Below, piece after piece: positions 1 to 12,819 of a DNA stretch of 64,000 nt. Made by a program: the position numbers and the translations under genes. This stretch comes from Lobosporangium transversale (taxonomy: Eukaryota > Mortierellomycota > Mortierellomycetes > Mortierellales > Mortierellaceae), in assembly GCF_002105155.1 (NCBI RefSeq), contig NW_019028994.1:434001-498000 (forward strand), written 5' to 3'. Numbering within the stretch: the first letter of the stretch is position 1; the number at the start of each line of letters is the position of its first letter. The notes under the pieces are model-generated. The model was not told the DNA's origin and searched no databases. It saw nothing but the letters and a program-made list of their open reading frames with translations.

Positions 1-1467
1 CCAGTAGTAGCTGTTAACAAAGCGTTACCTTCGGTATATTATATCGCATTATATTCTAGTTCAACAGAAGCGGCTGAGGTACAGCCATCCTATCTCTCCG
101 CAACATGAGACGAGACTTCTCAGATAAATTATTCTTTCGTTGAGCGCTAATACCAGAACAAGCTATTTATATGCATTGGGCATAGACTACGAAGCAACAT
201 GGCGTGTATCTCAGTACTCAACTGAAGAAAGCAAGCTATTGCATGGTATAAAGGTGTGTAGGGCTATGCTTATGGTTTCTGCAATGTCATCCACTGATAC
301 ATTCTGTCAATATCCAGATATCATAGGTAAAATCTCAGATATTTTGGCCCTGAGATATCATGGGCGCTAGGCGCGTGCCAGAATTCTGAGCCAATGAACG
401 GTCCAAGCGTTGGAATCAGGAACAACCGCTAGCGAGTTTGTCAGAGCTCATATCCAATCAAGTTGCAAAGGCCTGTCACACACTTTACTCCATTACATTA
501 GCGCAAAATCAAGTGATGCTAACATATCCGGGCCGTTTTCTTACTAATAAAATCTTCACAAACCCCTGACTCTAATCCTGATCACAAAGGCAGGAACTGT
601 ACAACAAACCATGGCCCCTCTGAGTGAACTCAACATTAAGTTTTTATTTATTTATTTGAAAAAATATTTTTCTTTACAATAAGAAGAGTATATACATATG
701 TATAATATATATATATATACATATATATATATAAATATGGTGGATCTGGGTACTATGGGGACGTGGGAAACCGATGGCAGCTCTCCCTCTTTGTAATCCA
801 ATCCCTGGCTCACGCGGTCATTATGCATGGATACTCCGAGGCCAATCAACTTGGCCTGCATTCCCACGTCATGGTGCAACCGTACGCTTAAAAGAATTTG
901 TTGTCCGAAATACAAAGTTCAGAATTTGTGCCCTGAATTCAAGATGTTTGTACTCTGCAAATGATGTGGGTTGGTGTGCATTGGTTCTCTCCTCCAATAA
1001 AACCAAACATTTTATGCGTTTTGTTGATGATAGGCTGGACAATGCCAATGCGGTTGTAAGATTAGTCATGGAATTGAGAAAGCTCCTTCGTTGGCAAGCA
1101 TACAACGCGTCCATTAAACAAAAAGTGTGTCTAGACCAGGGAAGGCAGATCGGAGCATTTGTGGGTTTGTTTGCATGCTAGCAAAGCACACTGAACCGTT
1201 TGTACGGCTGATTCTTGCTTTAATGCATGTATAGATTTAGATGGCCGGCTCTGTGTAGGATGCGGAAAATCTTTTAGGTAACTTTGATTGAAAAAACTAA
1301 TCTTCAGATGGTATTATGCTATCCGCTAATGGGTCATAATACTATAAAAACCAAGGTGGGCTATCCTTAACAACTCTTCTATCTTTTCTTCACGAGTCTC
1401 AACTCTCTTACCTTATCCTTCCTTCCTCCGCTTTTTTTTTTTTTAACAAACAAGCCCATTAGACACC
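1..1467. other. Gene-poor left edge and upstream region of the sphingomyelinase gene
   Basis: No reading frame here has a recognisable product. There are short frames on both strands around 650-1180, but they have no recognisable domain and no supporting splice structure. An AT dinucleotide run lies near 700-735. From about 1330 the sequence becomes promoter-like for the downstream gene, with a TATA-like element followed by a pyrimidine-rich leader that ends in a T run near 1433-1444. Confidence 0.5.
1343..1350 (+). promoter_or_regulatory. TATA-like element upstream of the sphingomyelinase gene
   Basis: TATAAAAA lies about 120 bp before the chosen ATG. A CT-rich leader typical of fungal 5' untranslated regions lies between them. 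It is assigned by position and sequence only. Confidence 0.4.
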
Positions 1468-2726
1468 ATGAAAATCACAACTACTCTCTTCTCTCTAGCA
1501 GCCGCAGCCGCAGTCATGTTGCCTTCCGCTGTTGTAGCTGCCAAGAATGCGACAATCAGTGTATTAAGCGACAATGTTTACTTCTTGAGCGAAACATTGT
1601 ACCCTAATTGGGGACAGAGTAAGTGGGGACAATGATCGTTTTGGTCACCTTATGCGACCTTATCGCCAGCTGACATTCATTTTTTTTTTTTTTTTTTTTT
1701 TTAGAAATTAGGGCAGATTTGATTGCAAAAGCGGACTATGTCAAGAATCACGATGTTGTTGTAATTCAAGAATGTTTCGCCAACAATGCTTGCGACGTCC
1801 TTCGTAGTGGCCTTAATTCTCAATGTAAGTGTGTTCTTTTTTACGCAAACTGGAAATATTTCTGTGTATCTCTTTTTATAAGACTAAACTTTTTTTTTTT
1901 TTTTTTTTTTTTTTAAACCGTTCTTCCCAGACCCATATCAAACCCCTACTCTTGGACGAAACAAAAATGGGTGGGATTCTACTTCAGGCGAATACTCTTG
2001 GGTCTATCCTGAGAACGGTGGTGTGGCCATCATGAGCAAATGGCCCATCAAGCAGAAGCATCAATTCATTTTCAGTCATGGCTGTGGATGGGATAAGTAA
2101 GGATCAAAAGAGGAAGTTCTGCTGTTATACTTTATTTTGCTCATCCCGTCTGGTATTCTGACATAAACAATTTTTATTTTTTCTCTGAAACTTTCAGATT
2201 ATCAAATAAGGGGTTTGTGTATGCTGTCCTTGATTACAAAGGGACAAATATCCATGTCTTTGGCACACACACACAAAGTGATGACAGTCAGTGTGGACAG
2301 GGCGAAGCAGCAAGTTACCGTGCCCAAGCCATGGATGCCTGGCGTCGCTTCATCGATTCCCGCAATATCCCCAAAAACGAGTTAGTGATCATGGCAGGTG
2401 ACTTCAACATTGATCGCGACACCAATGAGTTCAAGGATTTGTTGACACGGTTGGATGTGCACCAACCCACAACCTACAAGGGTCATGCTTGGACCTATGA
2501 CCCAAAGAACAATCAGATTGCACGTTACAATGATCCAAATCATCCTCAACAGTATCTTGATTATGTCTTTACGGACAAGAGGCATTTGGCTGTCAGATCT
2601 GCAATCCAAACATCGCTCAATATCCAATCTCCACAATATCATCTCCAAGGAGTAGCCTATAATGAGTATAGCGACCACTATCCTGTCATAACCGTCATTG
2701 AGGCAGATCTAGAAACTACACCATAA
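1468..2726 (+). CDS. Secreted neutral sphingomyelin phosphodiesterase-like enzyme (bacterial-type fold)
   Basis: Four exons: 1468-1618, 1705-1824, 1931-2096 and 2198-2726. All junctions are GT-AG and in phase, giving about 321 aa. Residues 1-25 form a signal peptide (basic start, then an Ala/Leu/Val-rich core), so the product is probably secreted. The rest is an endonuclease/exonuclease/phosphatase-type metal phosphodiesterase. Visible motifs are VVVIQECF (metal-binding Glu), GGVAIMSKWPI, GTHTQSDD, AGDFNID, YLDYVF and SDHYPV near the C-terminus. The order and wording of these motifs fit the secreted neutral sphingomyelinases best known from bacteria, which split sphingomyelin into ceramide and phosphocholine. 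The length is normal for the family. Introns 1 and 2 both carry long T runs next to the 3' splice site. The gene converges on the SR gene, with about 270 bp between their ends. Another phosphodiesterase of the same fold is possible, so substrate is inferred. Confidence 0.85.
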
Positions 2727-2996
2727 GCAATCCTCCTGCATACCAATAATATTAAACAGTTCTTTTCATCTTTTTAAACCATTTTTTATGCATTTTCTCT
2801 GTTCGGAGCATTGAGGGATTGGCAATAGGTCTTCATGTCTCAATTGCGATATTGAGTATTTTATTTCATTGTGGTTTGAGACATATTAAATTTGATGGCG
2901 CTATTTCACTTCATTCCGCTGCCATGCATCGATGAATATAATGGACGAAGAATAGGAGAACAAAAAGGGCAAAAATAAGGTGTCAATTATGAATGT

Positions 2997-5195
2997 CTAG
3001 TCGCGGCTGCCACTGCGAGAGCGTTCCCTGCGAGGAGCAGGGCTACCAGAGCGATCGCGGGAGGGTGTACGCTCTCTGACAGGGCTACGATCTCTTGGGG
3101 CAGGGCTGCGGTCACGGGGAGCGGGGCTACGCGAGCGACGACTACTACGGCCAGAGCGACGGTCTCTGCTACTGTCACGGCGGCGAGGGCTACGTGAACG
3201 AGAGCGACGGCGATCTCTGTCGCGACGATCTCTACTACGAGAACGGGAGTTGCGGCGGTAGCGGTCGTGACGGTCTCTACTGCGAGAGCGGGAGCGGCGG
3301 CGGTCTCGATCACGACCAAACTCACGGCCACGATCTCTGTCGCGTCCACCACGGCCCATGTCACGAGGGGCAGTGTCGCGTGAAGGATCGAACTAACGGT
3401 CGTGCAACATATTTTGGGTGATGTATAGAAGATTACGTTTAAAAAAAAAAAAAAAAAAAAAAAATAGTCCAAATGACAGCAGGTAAACTACATTGGAATT
3501 CAGCTTACCTCACGGAGAGAAACAGGGTTGCCTCTTAGGTCCTCGCCATTCAAGGTTTTGATGGCGTTTTGAACATCTTCTGCAGAAGAGAACTCGACAA
3601 CACTGTTTTAATTATGAAGATAGAAGCAAATAGGTTAGATACCTGGGCTAAAGCAGCAATCATATGGATATCAACTTTTCAAATTATAAAAAAAAAAAAA
3701 AGACTCACCCTTGGCTGTCATTATCCTTGCTAATATCAGCAAATGTGACTTCGCCGGCTCTACGCATCAAATCTTTGATATCCTGAGAAACCAAATACGG
3801 AAAAAGAGTTCATAGAGAGAAGGAGAAACGAAACAGGAGGGAGGGTTTAGGGTCCACAGAGCGGCATGAAAGATAAAGATAAATCGTGAACAAAGTTGGG
3901 ACCATTGATCGCATGCGCTCCGTCCTTGTGGATAGTAAAACGAAGAATCCCAGGCTGGCCAACAAACAGCTCTCCATTTTTTTTTTCCATATCGATCGCA
4001 TAGGCACATAGCATTAGGGCAGATGGCGGCAACAACTTGTCGACCTTTCTGGCACGTGAATGCATTTTTTTTTTCTTCCATTCTTTCTATTTTCTTTTCC
4101 TTTTAAGCATAAACCATCTGGAACCTTGGCTGAGGAGAATTGTTTTCATCCAAGGGAAAAAAAAAAAAAAGAAATCCAGGTATGCACGCACTTCTTGGAC
4201 CCAGTGTCAAGCAATTGGTCCCGAGAGGCGGGGCTAGCAAGCTAGCGAGCACGTCCAATGGTTCCAATCTGTCGGCCACAAAGTCCATGATTTGATAATC
4301 AAGTCCCGCAGCCACATCTGGTTAAGGTGTCTAAATAAATTGGGGAAGTCTACTCCATGTCTGACGAATATGTGTATGCATTTTTTTCTTTTTTTTAAGG
4401 CAGCAGAGGAGCTTGCTGAAAGGGGAAATAGGAATCACAGGTACGGAGGCATGGCCGCAAGATCAAGGCTCGCAATCAGATCCTACTATGGCCTCCGATG
4501 GTATAAAGAGAATGGGCCCGCAAACTTGAGGGATAAAAGTAGTTCGTACCTGCCAGCTGACACCATGGGCCAAATTTTCGACAATCAAGCGATGTTCGGT
4601 TCTCTCTGGGGGGCGGAATCTAATTCAAATCAATGTGATGGCGCAGAAATAGAAAAGAGAAAAGTTGAGCCAATCATTTCAAATCTGTAATCAGCAGACA
4701 ATTGCTCAAAATACATGACAAATACAGTAAGGAAACCCGTCACAGCATAGCAGATAAGCACAACATACCTGCGATCATCTCTATCATCACGACGATCCCG
4801 TCTGTCACCGCGAGCAAGCTCGACAACAAGTCTAAAAAGTGATCGTTTTTTTTTTTGTTTTTATCAGTGTACCAAATTTAAATCTGATTTACATTTATAC
4901 TAAATTCATCAAGAAACGAACTAGGATAGCAAGAATGTGGAAGAGTAACGAAAATACAATAATAACAATAATTAAAAAAAAGAAAAAAAAAAAAGACATA
5001 CCGCTCACCCATAAAATCCTTGCCATGAATGTCGTAGACAGCATCCTTAGCATCTCGAGGATCACTGAACTCAACAAAGCCGAATCCATTCTTGAGAGTA
5101 ACTTCTCGGAGTCTGCCGTAATTCTTAAACAGACTCTCTACATCACGATCAGATGCATCTCTGGAGAGATGACCAAGATATACACGAGTTCCCAT
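2997..5195 (-). CDS. SR-family splicing factor (two RRMs plus RS domain)
   Basis: Six exons in transcript order: 5195-5002, 4831-4769, 4619-4550, 3782-3709, 3602-3509 and 3392-2997. All phases match, giving about 296 aa. RRM1 spans roughly residues 1-71, starting MGTRVYLGHL, with RNP1-like NGFGFVEF. RRM2 spans about 94-165 and carries the SR-protein signature SWQDIKD, created exactly at the exon 3/4 junction. Residues 166-296 are an Arg/Ser/Asp-rich RS domain. This is the architecture of SRSF1/4/5/6 and fission-yeast Srp2: nuclear factors that bind exonic enhancers and recruit the spliceosome through the phosphorylated RS tail. Intron 3 (3783-4549, 767 nt) is five to seven times longer than the others and interrupts RRM2. 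The gene is head to head with SRP54, 388 bp apart. Identity as an SR protein is firm, but the orthologue within the family is not assigned. Confidence 0.92.
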
Positions 5196-5583
5196 GATGC
5201 TGTTCTTTTTTTTCAGGTTGCTGATGAAGAGATGGGAAGACAAAGAAGAGAAAAACAAAAAGGAAAAAAGAGAAAAACGGGGACGAAAGGAACATGGCAC
5301 AATGGCCGCCTGAGTTACGTCATCGAAGTCACGAGACGTTCGACCCAATGATCTGCCTACTACCTGTTGCTCTTCATCTGTACACTTGTGTCAGTTCATT
5401 ACTTCATTCACTTTTACCATTTAACTTACTTCCCCTTAGGCGATCTTGTCCATAGCTTATCATCACCATTATAACTGCTATCGTCAAAACAACTCCATAA
5501 GCAATAAGATAACTTCTCATCACTCTTCTCCTATCATTCCTCTTATATTTTACTTCCTTAATACATAAGAATATATACACAAG
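5196..5583. promoter_or_regulatory. Shared divergent promoter region, SR factor / SRP54
   Basis: These 388 bp separate the start codons of two divergently transcribed housekeeping genes, so both promoters must lie here or overlap the 5' untranslated regions. The part next to SRP54 is pyrimidine-rich. No clear TATA box is seen for either gene. Confidence 0.6.
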
Positions 5584-7861
<2,278 letters not shown>

Positions 7862-8281
7862 AGCAAAGTCATTTTCAGTCGTTTATACGTTTATAAGGAT
7901 TTTAGGGGACATGCATGAATAAATAATAAATCATACTAGTAAAGTAAACAGCCTTCGACTCTTGACCACTATTTATATGCTTTTGCAACTTTGCCCTCGG
8001 ACTTCAGCCCAGAAATTGCAAAACAATGAGGCATCGCCACAACATAAAAAAGCACGTCACGTGCCTATTTTTAGCCTTCTTTTTGTGGACTGGAACATCA
8101 TGCTTCTGCTCATCTCACCAACCAACCCAGCTCATTGCTACTCCAGCTCTCTTCAATCATTCTCTCTCTCCCTCTATCTTTATCTCTCTCTCTCTTTCTT
8201 TATCTCTCTTTTTTTTTTTTTTTTTTTTTTCCTACTATCCCATCATCTTTCTTAACTCATCTTCATAATTTCATATTAATC
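7862..8281. promoter_or_regulatory. SRP54 3' flank and pyrimidine-rich leader of the Sec9-like gene
   Basis: No gene is seen. The first part serves as the SRP54 3' flank and includes AATAAATAATAAA near 7919, a plausible polyadenylation region. From about 8140 to 8232 it is a strong CT-rich tract (TCTCTCTC runs, then about 20 T), followed by the Sec9-like start codon. Confidence 0.5.
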
Positions 8282-9355
8282 ATGTCATATAATAACAACA
8301 GTTACGGCCCAAATAGCAACGGAGGAGGTTATGGCGGCAACAGCTACGGTAACAATAATAGCTATGGTGGTAATAGCAACGGCAGTCCTGGCTCTTATGG
8401 AGGGTACGGAGCTGGGCAGAGGCCTGGCCAGTACGGTCAACAGCAACAGTATGGTGGTGGCCAGTATGGTGGTGGCCAGTATGGTCAAAACCAGGGCTAC
8501 GGCGGTAACCAGCCAGGCCAGTATGGCCAACAACAACAATATGGCGGGCAGTATGGCCAGAACCATTATGGTCAAAACCAATACGGCCAAAATCAATACT
8601 ATGGTGACCAGAATGGGCCAGCCCCTGAACAAGTAACTGCTGAGGATGTGGACAAAGTCGCACAGCAAATCCGTGATGTGCGTCAAGAGTCCGTCCAATC
8701 GACCCGAAATGCACTGCGTGCGCTTCAAGAAGCTGACGAGAGTGCTGGACGCACTATGAATCAGTTGTCCGAACAGTCTGAACAGCTGGGTCGCATCGAA
8801 CGCAACCTTGATTCTGCCCAAATCCATGCAGACAATGCACAACAAAAAGCTGGTGAGCTCAAGACTGTGAACCGGTCCATGTTCGCTATTCATATCAAGA
8901 ACCCATTCAATTCGACCAAGAAGAAGGAACGTGAGCTTGAAGAGGCTAAGCGTAAGGCTGCAGAAGAGATGGCGCAGCGTGAAGCGATCCGTAAAGAGGA
9001 ATATGAATCGAAGCAAAGAGTTAATGCTGCACGTGGCCAGGGACCTTACGCTAGCAATGGATATAACAGTAACTCGAACAGCTACAGTAATAATGGGCGT
9101 GGAGGTACTGGAGAGCAATCAATGTACTCGTTTGAGAACACTGCAGAGGATGATGCTGCAGAAGCCGAGATTAACCAAAACTTGGATATGATGGGTGGCT
9201 TCATGGACCGCCTCAAGAACAGCGCCATGGCCATGAATGTGGAGGTCAATCGGCAGAATGAGCGCATGGTTGGCGTCTCTAGGAAGACGGATGATGTTCA
9301 TGGCTCTGTTCAACACAACACACAGCTGTTACAAAAGATTGCTAAGCGTGGATAA
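8282..9355 (+). CDS. SEC9: Sec9/SNAP-25-type t-SNARE with prion-like N-terminus
   Basis: A single uninterrupted frame of 357 aa. The start was chosen at MSYNNN because the upstream in-frame extension only translates the CT-rich leader. Residues 1-115 are low complexity, built from repeated G/Y/Q/N units such as GQYGQQQQYGG. Residues about 116-195 form a Qb-SNARE helix with the zero-layer Gln in LSEQSEQL, followed by ELKTVNRSMF. A charged linker (KKKERELEEAKRKAAEE) and a second G/N/S-rich stretch lead to a Qc-SNARE helix at about 290-355, with zero-layer Gln in VNRQNERM. Two SNARE helices and no membrane anchor define the Sec9/SNAP-25 class, which pairs with syntaxin and synaptobrevin at the plasma membrane for exocytosis. 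The long prion-like head is atypical. Family assignment is secure, and orthology to Sec9 is likely. Confidence 0.9.
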   Translation: MSYNNNSYGPNSNGGGYGGNSYGNNNSYGGNSNGSPGSYGGYGAGQRPGQYGQQQQYGGGQYGGGQYGQNQGYGGNQPGQYGQQQQYGGQYGQNHYGQNQYGQNQYYGDQNGPAPEQVTAEDVDKVAQQIRDVRQESVQSTRNALRALQEADESAGRTMNQLSEQSEQLGRIERNLDSAQIHADNAQQKAGELKTVNRSMFAIHIKNPFNSTKKKERELEEAKRKAAEEMAQREAIRKEEYESKQRVNAARGQGPYASNGYNSNSNSYSNNGRGGTGEQSMYSFENTAEDDAAEAEINQNLDMMGGFMDRLKNSAMAMNVEVNRQNERMVGVSRKTDDVHGSVQHNTQLLQKIAKRG

Positions 9356-11277
9356 GATACCGAAAAGAAAAAAGAAAAAAATCGTTTTGCAAAGCTGTAA
9401 TTCCTATGATAAAAAACGACGGGTTTTGTTTTCTGAAGATATAACACTTACTTTTATATACCTGTTTTTGAAATAAACATTAAAAAAAAAAGGTAACGAT
9501 GTGCCTGCAATGAGTCCTAGTTTGGCCTCTGTGGTATGGCTAGATGCATACAAAAATAAACTAATTCTGATAATGTACTTCATCCATAATGATTGCCATC
9601 CATGGCGATATTGATCCCAACTCGCCCAAAAAAATAAAAGCGTCAAATCGCGTTAAATCTTTGTGTAACGACGGAACGGAGGCAATAAATTATTTTTAAT
9701 AATAAAATATCATGAGCATTAAGACAAAGGAGAAGGTACAAGCGATCCAAAAGCTCATCCTTCACTAATTTTAAATTGATCTAATAATTTATTTCTTATT
9801 ATTTCTTTATTTGTTCCAGGTTCAGTGACAAAACGGGCTTCCGCATCCAAAAACGTCGTATCGCTTATTGCATCTGATTATCTAAAGGATAGCACTAAGA
9901 AGTAGCTTATTTTATGATGCGTTTCCCAATGATTTTTTGCCAGTGCACTAAAGTCTAGAATTTTTTTTTTTTTTTTTTTTTTTCACTGATCAACTTGATT
10001 AGTATGATGTGTGTCTGGTGTATCAGCGATGGGATGGCATGGCGTACTTAATATTCTGTATGCTGGAGTACCAGCCTAGAAATTACTTACAGTGAGAGTA
10101 TTCTGAGTGGTGGCGTATCACACTAAAAAAAAAAAAAAAAAAAAAAAAACTACACACAGTGCAAAATTTGCAAGTGAAATCTCTGTAAATTATAACATTT
10201 AAATGTGTGGATCGCGATTAAAATCAAGTAATCTAATAGGCAGGAGAAAAGGCATGAATTCGATAAGAGTACCTCTCTTTTATCCCCTTTATCAACTTGT
10301 ATGTTTGGCCTCTCAAGGTCTTGATATGATGAACTGGGTCATCGGGTTAACATTCATATTTGGCAACAACAATAACAATAATAATAAAAAAATGCACTGT
10401 ATGATACTCCTCCATTCAAGACATAGTAGGCTGTTACGCATGGGTACCGATTTGAAAAGGATGAAAATCTGGAATTTCTGTTGATCCTTGTCAACCAGAT
10501 AAGGATGTTAGAATACAATTTAGTAGCCCTCATTTGACAATAGATAATTGCTTCTATAAGGGAAATTTTATAAAACGGAGAAGGTGTCCAACGTGTCGAC
10601 GCCTCACATTGTTTCGGTTGTAAATTTTTTGAATACGAATTGTAGAATCCAATGACGGAGTATGACTTTGGCATGAGCTAAAGTTTGTCCTGTGTTACTG
10701 AACGTGGCGTGAAACCTGGCTCCTCATGACGCATTTTCATTTTATTATTAATTTCACAATAGGAGGGTACGGGTATGCTAAAAAAAAAAAAAAAAAAAAA
10801 ACCCTAAACACTCTGAATAGTTTGTAGTAACGCGCTTCAATCCAGTAGCAGAGATTTGTCAGGATTGCAACAGCTGCTCTCATAGGAAGGGAGGTTACAA
10901 AGTTTTCTCGACCTGAGAAGGATCAAATCATTTTAATAATTAGATCCGCATGGACTTGTGAAGAGTTCGCGTCAAGGATAGTAGGGTTTGTTCTCTATTC
11001 TGATGCCAAACAGAGTGTTGGAGAGTAGTGGACACTAGTTTTGGCATGGCACAGCTAAAGAGGAAAAGACACGTCCCTTTATTTTATTATATTTTATATC
11101 GGATGGATCATGAAAAAATATAGCAGGAAAAGATTGAGCATAACTCACCAGAAAGTTGATCGCATGCAACATGCCTAACTGTTACATCGCCTTCTGCTCC
11201 AGCGCATCATTGTTCGCTATTGACATTTGAATCAATTATTCATCATCACTCATCTTGACAACGAGCATCAACATACT

Positions 11278-11309
<32 letters not shown>

Positions 11310-11315
11310 GAAAAA
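11278..11315. repeat. (AAAAG)n microsatellite
   Basis: A run of A followed by about five AAAAG units, read directly from the sequence. Confidence 0.85.
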
Positions 11316-12625
11316 TTGTAATTCCACACCTTGGCCTCATTTCACGATCAGGTCATTTTGTTCTGGTCCATATTTTTTTTATTTGTTTTGTTATTATGCC
11401 TTTATCTGTATCCAGGGAATGCAGAGTTACTTGTAAACCATTCCTGATAGTCATATTCTTTGAGGCATTGGTTGACTTTATTTATTTTATTAATTAGATG
11501 TTTTATGAACTACAGCCACCAAGAATAACAATAAAAAAAATCTGTTAAAATCTGTGCCTTCATGGCTGTGTCATTGACATTCTTTGTACTCTTTCTTTTT
11601 TTTAAAAAAAAGCTGGAATATTCAGGACGTTCACTGTTTTCATTGACCTCAGTTGCCAGTCCTGCTTTTCTTTGCTTCCAACTCTTATCCCTTGTTCAAG
11701 ATCGCTGTATTGTCCTGTTTATCAGTCTTAATAGCCGACATCAGCACCTGTGCTCTTTTCCTGGAAACAGCAACAGACTGAAGCTGGGGCCATCTAGTCT
11801 CAGCTAGACACGACTGTCGAAGACACAGACCTTTTTTTTTTTATCCAACTGGGTTTTTTTTTTTTTTTTTTTTTTTTTTTGAATGCCCTGCTTGTCTGGC
11901 AGTCTGACATACATATTGAATAAAAATAAAATAACATCTAAAATTCTTTCCCCCAAAACCTGTATCATTTTCAACTCCACCCTCCACTGCCCCTCCTGCT
12001 CCTTTATACTCTTTCTTTACTGCCCTCGCTATTCAACTGGCATACAAAGGTATTGTTCAGTCCCACTGTTGACCCACTTTTGTCTTTCTGGCAGAGACGA
12101 TTGCGATTTCGAATAATAAAGTAAGACAGAAAAGACGTCCAACTGATTCTTAGTCGGAATCAACGTTTGACATCACTTTTTATTTCGAATCACTAAAAAA
12201 AAAAAGATCAACTAACTTTGAGTACCATCAATAACAACCCATATCACAACATTGTAATAACAATAGCAGCAAAGGGCAACAACGTCAACAATAACAACCT
12301 CTTTGCAACGATTCTTTGCCTATCTGCTTCTAACTGGGCATTGCCATCATCTATCCGCCACCACGTGCCTTGAAATATCGTTCCCTTACTTCATTTCCTC
12401 GCAATCAAAGATACATCGGTACGGTCAGCTCACCTCTTTATCCCTTCTTCATCGAAGCAACGTAATCCCTCGGATTCGAGTCTCCTTTCGTCACTTTCTG
12501 TCGACCCTGGATTGGCATACCATTATCTTGGCAACATCCAGAAGCACGCAACTGAATTTCGCCTCTTGAGAAAAACAAAACTTGTATCTGTCATCGAACT
12601 GTGGCGTCCAGAGTGTGTAAAAAAA

Positions 12626-12650
12626 TACACACACATACACACACACACAC
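12626..12650. repeat. (AC)n microsatellite
   Basis: About 25 bp of alternating A and C with one T interruption, in the presumed 5' leader of the bromodomain-kinase gene. Confidence 0.85.
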
Positions 12651-12819
12651 GCAATACTCTTTCATTAGGAAGTATTTCCAATCGGCGGTTTAACTGACAG
12701 CTCAACCAGAGAAGTACAACTGCGGTGCACCTAGTTTCGCATTAACAGTGTATTCAAGGAGATTTCACGATCACCTACGACGCTGATCAGAACGGAGGCG
12801 ATCAAATTTAAAACAAACC

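Larger units (their letters stand above)
9356..12819. other. Long gene-poor interval with homopolymers and microsatellites
   Basis: About 3.5 kb with no frame I can assign. It contains T or A runs of 20 or more at about 9961-9983, 10123-10149, 10780-10800 and 11857-11880, an (AAAAG)n stretch and a (CA)n microsatellite. From about 11900 to 12819 the plus strand is rich in CT and in CAA/AAC triplets, as in the 5' leaders of other genes in this window, so its right end probably includes the leader of the bromodomain-kinase gene. Confidence 0.5.

Noticed and set aside
774-1181. A 135-codon frame near the left edge
   Set aside because: It has no recognisable domain and no codon pattern like its neighbours, and a similar-length frame exists on the other strand.
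2987-3472. Other frames on both strands across the SR-gene RS domain
   Set aside because: These are shadows of the repetitive Arg/Ser codons. The RS frame is fixed by splicing from RRM2 and by the stop at 2997.
8135-8281. N-terminal extension of the Sec9-like frame
   Set aside because: It translates a CT-rich and poly(T) leader. The downstream Met begins the G/Y/Q/N-rich protein.
10203-10484. A 93-codon frame in the 9.4-12.8 kb gap
   Set aside because: The composition is biased by AT-rich repeats (it contains an Asn run and a poly(A) stretch), with no homology or splice support.
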